Below, piece after piece: positions 25,697-40,000 of a DNA stretch of 64,000 nucleotides. The notes below the pieces were generated by a model. That model searched no databases. It saw only the letters and a list, made by a program, of their open reading frames with translations, and was not told where the DNA came from. The stretch lies in assembly GCA_907165065.1 (NCBI GenBank), contig OU015528.1:76303474-76367473 (forward strand). Direction: 5' to 3'. The position numbers and the translations under genes are program-made. Positions within the stretch are counted from its first letter, which is position 1. Each line of letters begins with the position of its first letter. This DNA comes from Caprimulgus europaeus. Its lineage: Eukaryota; Chordata; Aves; Caprimulgiformes; Caprimulgidae.

Positions 25697-26564
25697 AAAA
25701 AAAAAAAAAAGTGTTATTTTTACAAGTTTGTGGAAGTGGGCAAAAGAATGGCAGATAAAGTAACTGTTTATTACTCATAAGTAAGAAGAAATATGTGTAT
25801 AGTTTCATTAAACTGCTGAGCAGATAGCCCTTATTTTTCATTTGCTCATATTGAAATAAATACTTCATAAAATCGTATATTTAGGTTGACAATATGATGA
25901 CCTATGGCTTTTTATTCGCATAGGTGTGCACTCAAGCTGAAGTTGCAGGTAAGTCTTCTAGGTTGATTCATAATGATTCTATTAAAACAATTGAAAATTG
26001 AAAGTTGTTCGGCAGTGATTGACTGGAATTAACAATTCTTATGGTAGTTGGATAATTACTGGCTGGAGGTGGGATCTGCAAAAAGACAGTCAGATCTCCC
26101 ACCAAAACGCAAACAAAGCAAGCACCAGCAAAGGTGAGTTCATTAGATTTAAGAAAACGTCAAACAGTAAATCAGAGCTTTGGAAAATAGTATTCCTAGG
26201 ATTGCAAAATGAAAAAAACAAAAACCCTTTGCTGAAAAGACAGGGTTTTTTTGCTTTATGCTAACAAAGCACATTGCATTAACAAATCTCTGGAGATACT
26301 ATAGTAACTTCAACTCAATTTGAAGGTAAGAAATAAGGCACAATGGATTTCAAGAGGATTTACAAAGCCCTCAGCAGTTTTGTCCCAACAGCTGCTACTA
26401 TTTATTCTGTATATTTACTCTTCTTGGTTCATCCCATCTGGCTTTAGGCACTTAAATTAAACTCCTGGTCATGAGGCAAGTTCATGTCTTAGGTACATTA
26501 ATATGTCCTCTGAAGTTGCCATCTTTTTCTGTTGGCCAAAGAGAAAGCTGGGGCTACTACTTCA

Positions 26565-26640
26565 GGTGCTTCATTTTAAATGACAGATCCAATCTTTAGT
26601 GGTTTGCTCATGGTTATACAGGTCATAGGTTTTTGATTAA
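26565..26640 (-). mobile_element. Possible MIR-type SINE remnant (minus)
   Basis: CATTTTAAATGACAGA, then GTGGTTTGCTCATGGTTATA and CAGGTCA resemble, in order, the reverse complement of the MIR core (CATTTTACAGATGAGG, then GTGACTTGCCCAAGGTCACA and CAGCTA). Divergence is high and the call is tentative. Confidence 0.35.
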
Positions 26641-28261
26641 TCTGTATGTTTTATTCATGCATCACCTGTCTATATTTTTCATTAGATGTTGCAGTAAATG
26701 TAATACTTGCTTCAAGTTCTATTGGTGTTGTCTGTTTAATTTCAGTGTTTTATGCATCTTTGAATCAGGACCACTGAAATTAATAGGTGTTTTAGCAGTG
26801 ACTTCAAGGGCAGCAGGGTGAGATCCTATCCTTTCCCTGAAATTTCAGGTGCTTTAAAAATAAGTCAAATAAGTAATAGTATGATAATAATGAAGGATAA
26901 TTCTTTTCTGACCATGATCAAGAGCAATATGCATGATCCCCTGAGCTTCTCGAACTTTTGTCTCTGATTTTAACGAAGCTTGGATCTGACGATAAATGCA
27001 TTTTCCTGTCTGCATTTGTGCAAATGTTGCCATACCAGACACAGGGAATTAGTGAGTGCACAATGAATTATGGACTTGGGCTCCCCTGGGAGGTGTAAAA
27101 GGGCACTCTTGCTTTTCTTGACCAGGTGTTATTCACAAACTTAAATTCAGATTTCATCAACAGTGAATAATACACTACAAATAACGCAAACTGAATCTTG
27201 GTTTTCACTTAGTTACGAAATATCTCAGTAGGAAAGGATATTTTTAATGGTCCTTTAGAGTCATACATGTGTGTGTTCTGACCAAAGAACAGAGAAGTAC
27301 TGGGTAACAAATACTTTTTTCTGTAAATCATGAGACTTTACATCAAAGTAACAAGTGACCAACATGGTTTTAGTTATTGCAAGTATAGAAAAATATTTTT
27401 ATGTAATTAATTCTGGAAGTAAGGTTTATATCTGTTACTAAAGAACAGACATTTTGTACTCTGCTTTATTCTATATATTTCTTTGCCTTCAGCTAGTAAT
27501 CTTTCTTTGAAATACCATGGAAACAAGCAAATATGCCTCATTAAACTTTCCTTGCAGGGAAGAAGAGAAAAAAAAAAAAGTAAAAAAATAAAAGAATTTT
27601 TAAATAATGGAGTAGGTGAGAATAAAATAGAAAGGGTGATTAGATTCTTCTTAATTCTTACAGGTAAAGTATGAAAATTTGCTGGGAAAACAACATTGTA
27701 ACAACTTTCTTCCTGATTCCTCTTTCTCTAATTGGAGTGTTTTCCAGTTGTACACTGCATTATTATTTTATATTTTCCGGTCATGCCCATCACTGTAAGA
27801 TATGAGTCACAGCTGACATGTAGCAGTCCCTTAGTATAGCTAAAATAACACTTTTATGTATGATTTTCTGAGATATTTTGTTCAGATTTCTATAAAATAT
27901 TATTTTAAAATACAAACCTTGTATAAATTAAGATCTAGCTGACACCTTTTACATAGTTATGTTTAGAAATATTTCCTCACCGTCAAAAAAAGGGCCGGAT
28001 TTCTAATGAGATGCATCTAAATCCAGTAAAGTTATGCTGATATATACCAGTTAAGGACTCAGATAAGGAAAAAATATTAAACCAGAGTTTGTAACTGTAC
28101 TCTTTAATAAGGGTTTTAAAATTGCTTGGTACTTAGAAGCAATTTCAGCTTTCAGCAATATACCTCACTCTATCTTCATATGTCATTGAGACCTTAATGA
28201 ATTGGTTGTAGAAGATCCACACATCACTTTTAGTTAGTATCCCCCTCCAAGTTTGTCTAAT

Positions 28262-28307
28262 ACATGTCCCATAGCCTTAAGTAAGGCAATGTCTGTGAGG
28301 GACATGT
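28262..28307. repeat. Nested inverted repeat (potential hairpin)
   Basis: Outer arms ACATGTCCC (28262-28270) and GGGACATGT (28299-28307) are perfect 9-bp complements. Inside them, GCCTTA (28274-28279) and TAAGGC (28282-28287) form a perfect 6-bp inner stem with a 2-base loop. The bases between the stems are unpaired. No miRNA, snoRNA or transposon terminus is recognised. Confidence 0.6.
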
Positions 28308-29910
28308 CTTGAAATTAAACTCCACTCTTCAGAACAACCCCATAATCTTAAAGACAAACTTGATAGTGAAAGGGATATTGATTTAGCTGAGTTAGTATTT
28401 TGCACCTTGAAATCTACTTTAACAAAAAGAAAGATCAATAAATTACTTTCTTAGATCAGTCTGTTTTCATTTAGCTGGCGGGTGGTGTAATTCATTTCCC
28501 AACGTGTTAATTTCTAACAGTGCAATGGTAAAGCTCCTCAAGACCTCTTTACACTGAGACAACTTACAACTAAAGGGAGAAATAATGCAAGTTGCATACC
28601 AGTGTGAGCCTGGAGGTAGCCTGAGAACTGCACATGTCTAGAGACTGAGAGCATGCATGAACACATATCAGACAAGAAGGATTGTCGGAACAATCAGATT
28701 CCTACTGCAGCTCCTTGAACTCTTGTTTCTGGGTTATGTCCCCATTTAGGACAGTCCTGGAGTAACCAGACCCCATGTTTGGTTTCATTACCCCTTTTAA
28801 AAAAGCTGAGAAGGCCATCATGGGTGAACTAGCTGGATGAGGAAGAGACACGTTTTATCTGTGCGTGGCCTTCCTTGCAGTGGTGTCCATTTTCCCCACA
28901 TCTGGAGACCTGCCAGTTCATAGCATACCAGCAACTGGAGCTCTGCTGGAGTTAAATATCATTCTGAGATTTTTTCCTATTGAACATCCTGATTCTAATC
29001 AACCTGAGGTAGATTAAATAACTAGCTTTGTGATCCAGTTCCTGTATTAATCCCAGGCCATTTTTAGAGAAACTCAGTGTGTGAGAGGGGGACAGATTCA
29101 GCAAAACATACTGATGAACTTAATCCAGAGCTTGATTTCCAATGACAGGTTTAAAAAAAACAACCAACAAACAAACAAACAAAAATTCTCCAGGAAGATC
29201 AGAAATGTAATAGAATTAACTCTGTGCCAAAAAAAAATGATAGATCCTAAGGTGATTGCCTATTCAAGCAAAGAAATAAGTCATGTCAAAAAAATATCCA
29301 CACTTTGAAAATAATTTGGTAAAGCATCTCAAGCTGTGCAGCCCTGCTGCAGCCACATTATTGATGGGAGGTAAAGGCAATAATTGTAGTGGATTTCCTG
29401 CCATGTCATTGCCTTTTTGATGACCCACAAAATCCAAAATGCCAGTGTCTGCAGGAGGGACACAGTGCCTATAACAAGAGCCTCAAGTGGCTGTAGACCA
29501 GAAGAACACTGTGAATGCAGCACAGCCTGCCCAGTCATTAAAGATTTGGTCCAAGAAAATGTTTGGTGGGTTTTGGGGGTTTTAGTTTGTTTGTTTGTTT
29601 TTTCCCCCAGGAAAATTATTCAGGTCGTGTAATTCTATTCTTGTGACTGAAAATCACAGTTCTTTGAGGTACAAAGAAAATTTATCAGTGCCTTCAGTGA
29701 AGGTTGCTCTTTTTGAAAATCAAGGTGTCATTTTGAAGATTTTAATGGCAAAATGTCTTCTTCTAGTTACCTGACTTCCTACATGTCAAATATTGCTTTA
29801 TAACCCATGCACTTAGGCATGATAATTTGTAGTTGAACTAGAACACATCCTGGTGCTAAGGAAAGATTAGAGGAAAGACCTCCATTCTTGATGGGAAAAT
29901 TTGAAATGAT

Positions 29911-30312
29911 GGAGATGAGAAGAGGCTGAGAGGGCTTCACTTGTTTAACCTGGAAAGAGAAAGCTTACAGGGGTCTTACTGACATTTAGAAATACCTGAT
30001 GTGGGAGCAAAAAAGACAGAGCTGGACCTTTCTCAGTGGTGCCAAGTGAAAGGACAACAAGCAGAGGGCATGAATTCAAATACAGGAAATTCCATTTAAA
30101 AGTATGAGAAAGCACTTTTACTGAATGGGTGATCAAATACTAAACAGATTGCCCAGAGAGACTGTGGAGTCCCTGTCCTTGGACTTTCTCAAATCCCAAC
30201 TGGACACAACCCTGGACAACTTGCTGTAGATTACTGTTCTTTGAACAGGGGAGGTTGGAGAAGATGGTCTCCAGAGGCCCCTTCCAACCTCAACCATCTT
30301 GTGTTCCTGTGA
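29911..30312 (+). mobile_element. Old CR1 LINE, late ORF2 plus 3' end
   Basis: Starts with GAGATGAGAAGAGGCTGAG and includes CAGATTGCCCAGAGAG, CTGTGGAGTCCCTGTCCTTG, CAACTGGACACAACCCTGGA, GGAGGTTGGAGAAGATGGTC and GGCCCCTTCCAACCTCAACC, ending near TTGTGTTCCTGTGAT. These are the usual late ORF2 and 3' UTR blocks of a CR1 subgroup that has GACACNNNCCTGG near the ORF2 end. Indels break the reading frame. Truncated and inactive. Confidence 0.85.
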
Positions 30313-33300
30313 TCAACCACTTCTTCCTGTAATCTAGTAGCCAACAGCAAATTACAGCTAATTACCCTCCAGAGTAAAAATCTGCATTTATTTCCTAATT
30401 AATTTCATCTGCAATCCCTAGCTGTGAGATCTTGGCTTTTGTCTGGCCACTTGATTAAAGAGCACTCTTCTAGCCACTCTTTAGGTACTCTCAGATCAAG
30501 CCACCTGTTAACCTTCTTTTTGATAAGCCAAGGGGTAATTCCACAAATGAATACTCCATGTTCTCTGTTAAAATGTAAATTGAGTCAATTTGCAGGGATG
30601 GGTGCTTTACTGTCCAACTGCAGTTTGTACAGATTCTGACTGTTGAACTCACATTGTTCATTGTCTCTTACAGCTTGTAATGAGATGAGAAAATAAAATG
30701 TAAAAAAATAAATAAATCTCCAAACCCAGAAAACACTCCTCCCAGCCAAAAGGTGTGCTAAGTATTATACTATGTATGCAAGAGTGTCTTTAAGATTTTG
30801 GCATGACATACGAATTACCTGGAAAATAATCAACACTGAAAAGACCAATTTTAAGGGCTAAGGCACAGAATCTACCTGACCCATCTTTGTTAAAAAAAAA
30901 ACCCCAAACAAACCAACAAAAACCAAAACTGCCCACCCACCCACACATACATACTTTTGGTAAGGAATATACAAGGATTGTTACTGTCTGTCTAAATTAC
31001 TACAAATAGACAATAATAAAATATATATCCAATTTAATGGGATAGAGATTTGGTCAAAATTCAAAAAATAATTTGCAATTGTGGGCAAATTGTTTCACCA
31101 TGATGCACTGGAAACACACTGCAATAAGGCTACTGAAATAAGAGGTGCTATGCAACTTGAAAATGTGAAGAAATCAGCAATGCATCAAGCCCAGTAGGTG
31201 ACAAGATGAAAGATCCAGAAAGATGGAGATTCCTTTAGGCTGTACTCCACAGTTTATCTCCACATTTCCATGAGAAGTGTTTATTGATGGGTTCTTCTTA
31301 TGTTTAAAGGGCTCTGGTAGCAAGTATTAATAAAGTGCCAGAAAAAAAAAATATTGAAAAATTATTTACTTTTAGCTGTAAATTGTATTTAATTCATGTT
31401 CATAGCAATGGGCTTCTTAATCGCAAATCTTGAATGCTATGTTGAATGACATCATCTGTGAGGCAATGCAGGAACCCAAGCGTCAGAGCTTCTCTCTGAG
31501 TTCACTCCTGCCTTCCATGGCCTCACTACTCAAAGTCTCTTATGCTGTGAAGTTTGGGGACTCAGGTCACAGACTTTAAATATGAATTATCAAAACAAAG
31601 TTTAATCACTTTCCTCCCTCAAATTTTCCATATCATTTCTATCCTATTTTTTATTTCTTCTGCTATTCTTACTTAACCTTCATGTAATCCCCAACATAAC
31701 AATGAACAACTCAGTGGGATATAATAAACTTGCTCCCTATGCCAGGATTGGGCTTTTTTGTTTGTTTCTGCTGCTGTTACTCTTTATCATTCCAATATGG
31801 TAGAAGACAGTTTTGTTTCTTTATTTGCTATTGTATATTGTTCCTGCACCTGTCTACCCCTCTCTGAAAGTTTGTTGTTGTTTTCTTAATTTCTTTGTAC
31901 AAAAACCCCAAGTTCAAATATATTACCTTTTCAAAAAGGATAGAAGATATAAAAGTACAGCTGCTTAAGTAATTAGTGAAGCAGCATGACATTTGAAAGC
32001 CTAGAGCTATTGTAAAATCACCTGGCTTCAGATGCCATTTTAAACTCAGAGTTCGGTTTGGGTCACTGAGAGGGGTAGGAAACATTGGTGCAGAGCCAAA
32101 CTTACTGGCAAGCTCCTCTCTTTCACAGGAATCACGTTTAAGCCTTACATAATTAAAATATGGCCATTGAAATACATGGAGTGGGATTCAGCTCCAGGCT
32201 AAGAAATGTAGATTTAAGTATCTACATGTTGCCTTCTCAATGTTGACAAGGTGTGTATGCTTGCATCACTGTTGAAGCAGATCAAGCCAGTATGACAACC
32301 TAGAAATAAATATTCAGCTGACCTGCCAGTGTGTGTCTAGTTTGAGTTGAGCTAAACTGCACAAGGTACTTAGAGGATGGCAGCTAGAGACTAAACTGTA
32401 TCACCCTAGGGCATTTTAAATGGCATAAGACCTCCATGTCTGAGGAGCTGAACCCCTTTTTCAAAAAATTTGTTTGCTTGTTTCCTGGAACCAATCTTCC
32501 TGTGTTCCACTTACGTGGAATTTTCCTATGGATTTGGCATTAGCCTTAATCCAATTTTACCTCACAAATCAGCAAGATCAGAATTATCTAATGCTGAGCA
32601 CCATAGAGAATTTCATCCAAATTTTATTATAGTGGATTCTCAAAGCCTCCTCAGGTTAAATAAGCACATTCACAGGTAAAGATTATTATTTTCCCCAATC
32701 ACTTTGTTTCCTTCACTGGGGACTTTAGCTTGCCTATCAAATTCCAAGCAAGATAATAAACAATGTCTGCAACTGAAAACTTAACAAATCTCATAATAAA
32801 TCAATAAAGAAGCTTTGGGGAGGAAAGAGGCATCCTTGTTTTCATTTTATAGCAAGAGGAAAAGGACAGAGAACAATTAATGAACAGTGACACTGAGGAG
32901 AGTTCCAGTTTAGCCAGGAACTGAATGTAGTCCCTGGAAACCTGGTTTCCTGCCTTAGCTGCCAGCCTGTGTACTTACCCAGACCTCTGATCACTTCCTC
33001 AGCAATAACAAAAAAAAACCCTCTTCAGGCAAAGTGAATGTCTGTGAATCTGACCTCCTTTGCTTTCAGGATAGACAAACTTGTATGTGGGGAAATTCTT
33101 TTGGAAAAATGTGGTTCTCATCCCAGTAGAGTAAAAATAAAGAAGGAGGCTACAGAGGACCTCAAATAGTTTCTGTAGCATGAAATTGTCATCTTCCATT
33201 CTTATAATCAGTGCTATATTCTGCTACTGAAGAACAGATGAGTTTGCAGCAGCTCCCACATGTACTTATTCTGAAGCTTGTACTAGGTCATCTGCTGCTC

Positions 33301-36300
33301 TCAGCTATGGATACATCTTGCAGTGACAGGAAATAAAGGTCACTTGTCAGAGCACAATGGGGATGGGGGTGATTACTAGGGCTTGATTATGACTGTAATA
33401 CAAACAAAGAATATTAATAATCTAAATTACATTCTGAGTTCTTTTACTGTAACTTTGCAAGGAAAAAGAAATCCCTTAGATTATGGAAACATTTCACTAA
33501 TAGTTAATGAATATTTATTATTTTTGAAGAAGAATAAAACTATGTCAGGATGCTGCATGGCTCTCAGTGTATTAACGGTTTACCCTAGCATTTTCCTTCC
33601 CATCACCTGCCTTCATTAAGATCTGAAAGTAATATTCCCTCTTTTTAATAAGGCTGCATAGATGATATGCATTTGTTTGGAAAGGCCTGGGAGAAAGCAC
33701 ATTTCTAAACCCTGTGATAAAACTACTGAAAAATCCCAAAAGTTCCACTCTGTATTTGCATCATTAGAAATTGTGAACATTTGAAGGCAAAGGTGACATT
33801 CCCAGTGATTCATCAGATCTATAGGTAGGTAGGGGCAAAAAAGATCTTTGGGCTATAGGCAGCTTCAGGAATAATTCCGAAGAAGTTATTAAATTAGCCC
33901 ATCTGCCTAGAACTCTCTCTTATAAATATTTTAGCAGAACAGGAAGAGTTGGTGACCCTTGGTGTCTTTCCTTGGAACTAACAAATAGTCAAAAGACATT
34001 CTTTTTCCCCTTTACTAAGAATGAGGTTCCAACTTCGAATGACTCAATTTTTCCTGAGAAGAGTATTTTCTTATTGTGTCCGGATTGTGTCCTTGCGTTG
34101 GATTTAAGACATGACAAATTGGGAGAAAAAATAAACCCCCCCAAAAAATTGATAAAAATAATCACCTGTACTTGTGACAGAAGTATTTGCTCCATTTTCA
34201 AGCTTTACATAGAAGGAACTAACTTGAGTCAGATGCTTTGAATTAGTTTTCCATGGCATAAGTGGAAGATAAATATAGCCCTTAGTATTTTTGTTCGTGC
34301 TTGTGTGCTTGTTAACATGCCTTTGTCTTAAAGGCAATAGAAAAGTGAGACTCACAGAAGATCCATTTTGCTATTGATCACACATTTTTTAATCTTCCCT
34401 TTTTTAAGAGTTCATAAAAGGTTAGTGCTTTAAAGTTTTTTGTAGAAAAGGTTGATATTTTTTTCCTACTCGGGATTTCCAGGGACAGGTTGAGATTTCT
34501 TTAATTAAAACACTAAAGGAAAGAGACAGAACTAAATTTCCCAAGTTTTACCTCTCATAAACACCAGTTTATTAGATATTTTGAAACATCCACTCTTTGA
34601 TGTGTATTAAAGCATTTTACTTTTATATAAAACTGCCTCATGCAGTTATACCTATCATCCCTAAATAACAGTGTTCCCTTTTCACATACCCCTTTACATA
34701 AATGAAATCACTCAACATGATAAACCCAAACAATGAAAGAGCAAAGCCCAATGTGAAGTGAATAACTGAGGTGACCAGTGATGTAATGTATAAAGATGAA
34801 GAGGTAGAGGTGCAGTAGAATGTTTTAGAGGAGATTGAAAGTTCTCTTCGGTAGCCTGAAGTTAAGCAAGGTAGTAGGAACACAAGATTTAACATCAGGG
34901 TTTCCTTCTGAGAGCACTTCTGAGCACTTCTAATGTGTTGCATAGTCAAACAGAATATCCAATCCTGTCCAGAGACTAACTGTATCCAGTCCCCACTCTG
35001 ACATTGCAACTGTGATTCTTGAGGATCTACAGATTTGGTCCTGACACCTGCTATGTAGTTATTATTCATGGGCATTTTCTGTTTTTGCACCAAAGGGTTA
35101 CTTACATGACCAGGTAAGTGCTAGCTGCAAAAAAATTTTGACAGCTAAGATCGCAGGAAGAGATTTTCAGGATGACACCTTTTGCCATCTAATGGCATCA
35201 GACAACTTTTAATGCACTTACAGGAATTGTATTTATTTTCAAAGTGGTACATGACTGCTCAGATATGAAGGGTTGTACTGTACATAAAAGCATCCAGTTC
35301 CTAGTATTCTAGTGCACACTTAATCTCTAAAGCCCAGTTCCAAAGATTTACTGAGGCTGACAGTTTGTATTATGCTCTGTAATATCCCTGGGAATGTTGC
35401 ATGGGCACAGAACAAAAACGTCTATTCCAAGACATTCCAGTGTATGTTTTCTTCACAAAAGTATGTCTTATGCAAAAATAAGAGGTTTTCTCAGTCTAGA
35501 AACTTTCTGACTGGCCCACTTGTGTCTGTGACCATCTCAGTTTTAGTGGGCATTGTGAGAAACTCACCAGTTTTTCATTTACATTTTTATGATCCTGAAT
35601 GAGCTTCAATTCCTCTCTACTTCTTGCTTTCCTCCCTCTCCTAAAAACAGCAAATACTCTCTCCCCAAGACAGGTCAATATTGAGGGCATTTGTTGAGAA
35701 TATCTCTAAAGTCTCTTGGCAGTCCATGGAAATTTGGTACAGGTTTAAGTGCTGTACTAAATTGCATTGTATGGATCTGATCCAAAGCTTATTGATGTCA
35801 AAGGCAGAAAAAACTCCCATCGACATCAGTTACATTTTGATTGGGCTTTTTTAACGGAAAATGATTATGCACTTATACTTTTAAGCATTTATGATGAAAA
35901 GTGTCAGCAAACAAAAAAATATGAATAGACTCCTACAAAACAAAAGTGTCAGCAGCTGAAATACTAGGGCAGATGGGCTTTCAAGATCTGTCACTCCATC
36001 AGCATTGTACAGTTTAAAGGCACCACATGTACTCAGTCTTCTGAGAGGGTGTCTGGACAAGAAAATGTTATGATTCATTATTTTTCTAGCAAGAGAGTTT
36101 TGATCTTGGAGCCAGGCGATGAGTGGGACCTTTTGCTCAATGTTTTGTGCTTAACATTGATTGCATTGATGTAATCCTTGTAAACTTTCTAAAAGAAGGT
36201 TTTATGCCTTTAATGTACCATGCATTTCTGTTTAAAAACAAGAAAATTCCTAGTTAAGTTTCCACTACATTATAAAATAAAAATAGCATATATACTAATA

Positions 36301-39300
36301 ATGCTTATTTCTCATGTATGGTTTTACTTATTTTTATTTAAATAAATTTCAAAGAGTTTTAGGATCCTCATTTTCTAAACCAGGTTGGCCAGCAGAAGAA
36401 CTGGGAATGGAAGATACTTTTATTGAGCTTTGTACCCTAAATTGCTGAGAACTACTTCTTCATTGTATTTAGCACATTAAGATTTGGCTTTTTCTCATCT
36501 GATTTTAAATATAACTGAAATGCACATTTTGGGAGTGTAGTCAGTTAAGGTTGTTCCTGTGGGCAACATGTTCCTGTGGGAACCATAAGCACCCCTCCTG
36601 AAGTGGTTTTCTTTCTCCATCAGCCATCAGCAATGGGATTTCACCCTTGGGGCCATAGCTAAGTGCTGAAAAGTGTAGAGGATGAATATGGAGTTAAGTA
36701 TTTGTAATATGTACTTTAAGGATAAGGATGCCTATAAGAAAAAAGGAATCACTTCCTCTATTACCCACAAATCAAATAAAAAGGGTTTTGGGAAGGCAGG
36801 GCTAGGCTGGGAAGCCAGTTTCACTGGTGGAAGCCATCTTCAAAACTATGGGTTAGGAAGTAACTTAGTGAGTAAATGTCTAAACATTGTCAGAAATTTT
36901 TCTTTCAAGTGCACCAGATAAAGAATTTTATTTGACTTATATTTCCATGGAAGGAAACATATTCATACACCTAAGTTTTGTACTAGTTGCTATCTAACAA
37001 AAAATCTAGAGTTGTGGAGATTTTATTACCTATGCTGGTTACAAAATTAACTTTGACCTTTTTTTTTTTTTTTTTTTCATTTGGATGATTGTTGTTTAGG
37101 ACAATTTTAGAACAACTCTAAAAAATTGTAGGAAGCTAAAGATGATATAAAATAGTCATTTAAATACAGTAGAAATATTAAAGAAAGTAGCTGTATCTTA
37201 ATGATATATGAATTTATTCAATACCTATGTAATATTATAATTAAAAAGACAGCATTAGAAATGTGTGTGCAACAGTCCATGAAAGATTTTTCTAAAGTGG
37301 TTTGATGATATTTATAGCTACAATTATTGCAGATAAAGTTGAAAGAAACTAATAACTGTTGAAAATATTTTTTAAGACTTTTAGGAAATTTTATATAGCC
37401 AAAAAGTGGAAAATTATGTCAATCAAATTTAAGGTTTCTGTAGAATTGTTTGATATCCATCTGCATTTAACACTAGAGAGCATATGAACTGCTGTAATAT
37501 ACTCATCTGCTCATCATTTTAATTCTAATTTTTTTCTAATTTATTTCACTCAATTTCTTGGGTATTTTTTCCTGATGTCTTTGTCATGTTACTTATTCTA
37601 TCATTCTTTAAATTCATCAAAGGAGCCTTTTCTGACTAAATACATATATGTATGGATCACTTCTCTCTTCATAAGACTAAGTTTTTAAATTTGCTACAAC
37701 AAAAAAAGTTAGTTTTCACTATGTATTATAAACAACTCTAACCTACCTCAACATATAACCCCAATATAATCTTGACTCCCTCTAGCAGTTTCCAACACCC
37801 ACATCAATTTTATATCATTAAAAATATGACGGAATCAATATTGCGATGATAAAAAAATTGCTTTTGCCCGAATTCAGTAAAAATCAAAAGTGGTCTGATT
37901 CAGCTTGGGAACATTGGAACCAGATTCTTAAAATGAACAGACTGTTGAATAAAACTAAATTTGTGTTGGGTGACAGAGTTTATTTCTTTGTTTCTAAACC
38001 AAACTTTTTATTCTCTTGCCCTTACACAGTCTCTCCTACTGGATCAAGATAAATTTTTCTGATAATTGGATTCATTTGGGATTGTATCTGATACACCACA
38101 GCTAATCTCCCAGCATAACACAAAATATCCCAGCAGTATTCTCTATCGAGATCCTCTGTATGGGTTTTGCAACATCTGATAAATATTGACATCCACTGTG
38201 GCCAAAATATGAGTGAGTAGCTTTCCTCTCTAAAACTGATAAAAACCAATATATTTTTAATATGCAATATGACTCTTCCACTACTGATCTATTAGAAAAT
38301 TGTTACTAACCAAGATTACATGTTAGCTACACAGAAAAGACAAAATTAATAGTGGTTTCAAGAATTATATATAAAAGATGTTCAAGACTGCTTAATGATA
38401 GACCAATGCAACTTTGTGAACAACCATGCTTGCTGTCCATGATCTATGATTTGCAAAATGCTGTATCACATGCCAAGTGAAAGCTACTAATACTTTCTGG
38501 GGTGTCTTAGGCAGCCAATAAACATGAACATGCTTGTAGACAATGTCCTATCAGACACCAGGTGAATGATGGCAATGGATATAAATTACGTAGAACAGAT
38601 GAAAGGCAGAAGATAACTTATGTTTAGCTACTTACCTTTGGTGTTTGAAACCCATTCAGAAGAAAAGTCCTTTCTTACTACGATGGAACCAATAAAAACC
38701 TTTGGCTACAGAGGTGAGAATGCAGTATCCACAGCTCAATGTAAGGAAAGTTAGACATGAGAAGTAATACTCCCCGTGCTAATGTCTCCAGATTCCTCTC
38801 TCTGAAGATATTGGAAGTGGCTCTGATCCACAGCTCTGCACCGAGCTGTCAGGACAAAGACAATATGCAGAAATGGGGCTACTGTAATGATACTGCCACT
38901 TGCATATGCAGGGAAACCTGGACCTTTTGAACATTGTGCTGTCCATGCACTCTTAAAAGTGTCAATCAGTGGTGTAGATCTATCCAGACTACACACTGGG
39001 TGACAGACAAGCCTGATTTAAAAAAAAAATAAATCCACAGAGCAAACATATAGGGTAGAATTAATCTCTTTTACTTCTAGCTTTCCAAAAGTGATGTCTA
39101 GTGTAAACTAGTTCTCTAATTGCCTTCTAAAGTTAACAGAAAGAGAAAATATATTGACATTTCCGATGTGACTCAGGACACATTATGCAATATGATCTTG
39201 TTGAAATGGTAGTTCAGGTATTTTCTGTTCAAGTGGTGTTAGGGTATCTTCATTCAAACAGAGATAATATATAGCAAACCCTTGTGTTTATTCTTTGAAT

Positions 39301-39868
39301 GACTTACAGTATTTAATTTGTGCTGCTTCTTTTTTGCTTCTAAGTTATTTAAGGTGAATTAATCTTCCCTAATTTAGATGTCTCGTACCTACAGCTGAAC
39401 TAGATGTTCAGATTTATTTTATTGTTCACACACAAACTCACACATTTTGAGTGTGTTGTCCTGGTTTTGCTATATAGAGAAATCTATATGACTTATTACA
39501 GAACATGTATTAGGATGAAAATTAACTGCTCCCTAAAAACAGCAGTTCCTCTTCAGTTGTTATAAAAGAGCATAAATGTATAGCTCAGATAGATCTAAGT
39601 GGCTAAAGGTAGATGAGATTAATCCTTCCCTTTAAGTTTACCCTTTACAATGGTCTAACCATTGTACTTCATGAACTGCCAACTTGGCTCTTAACTTGAA
39701 TGACCAGCAGTAGAAAGGAAAGAAAAATTAAAACATTAGTGAAGTCATTAGAGGATGATAGAAGGAAAATATATTACTAGTTTTTTAGGAATTAATAAAA
39801 TATAATTTATTCTTTGCTTCTTTTATATCAAAGTTAATCTATATGCAAACAAAGAATAATACAAAACT
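30313..39868. other. Long unique AT-rich non-coding stretch
   Basis: About 9.5 kb without a recognised gene. It contains an A/C-rich patch (about 30892-30953), a probable MIR remnant (32834-32958), a 19-base T run (37059-37077) and a small hairpin at 39472-39489 with 7-bp arms and a GAAA loop. The 151-codon minus-strand ORF at 34638-35093 has no recognisable domain; its length is within what chance gives in 64 kb of AT-rich DNA. Confidence 0.5.
32834..32958 (-). mobile_element. Probable MIR-type SINE remnant (minus)
   Basis: CATTTTATAGCAAGAGGAAA, then GGACAGAGAACAATTAATGA, then AGCCAGGAACTGAATGTAGT, CCCTGG and TTTCCTGCC follow the order of the reverse-complemented MIR consensus: CATTTTACAGATGAGGAAAC, CAGAGAGGTTAAGTGA, AGCCAGGAATAGAACCCAGG, TCCTGACTCC. 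Decay is substantial. Confidence 0.5.
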
Positions 39869-39999
<131 letters not shown>

Positions 40000-40000
40000 G

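Larger units (their letters stand above)
25697..29910. other. Mostly unique non-coding sequence
   Basis: No gene recognised. It contains a possible MIR remnant (26565-26640), a nested hairpin at 28262-28307, and a (CAAA)n patch near 29168-29184 with an inverted (GTTT)n patch near 29585-29603. A GCAG/GTAAGT string at about 25945 looks like a 5' splice site, but no exon can be supported. Confidence 0.5.

Noticed and set aside
25920-25955. Possible 25-bp microexon between an AG and GCAG/GTAAGT
   Set aside because: Weak acceptor tract, no linked exons, no coding evidence; a splice-like string alone is common by chance.
29168-29603. Inverted (CAAA)n and (GTTT)n patches 0.4 kb apart
   Set aside because: Simple-sequence patches of this kind are frequent in the window and the pairing is low complexity, not a transposon terminus.
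34638-35093. 151-codon minus-strand ORF
   Set aside because: No recognised domain, no splice or promoter context. With roughly 6% stop codons per frame, about one ORF of this size is expected by chance in 64 kb.
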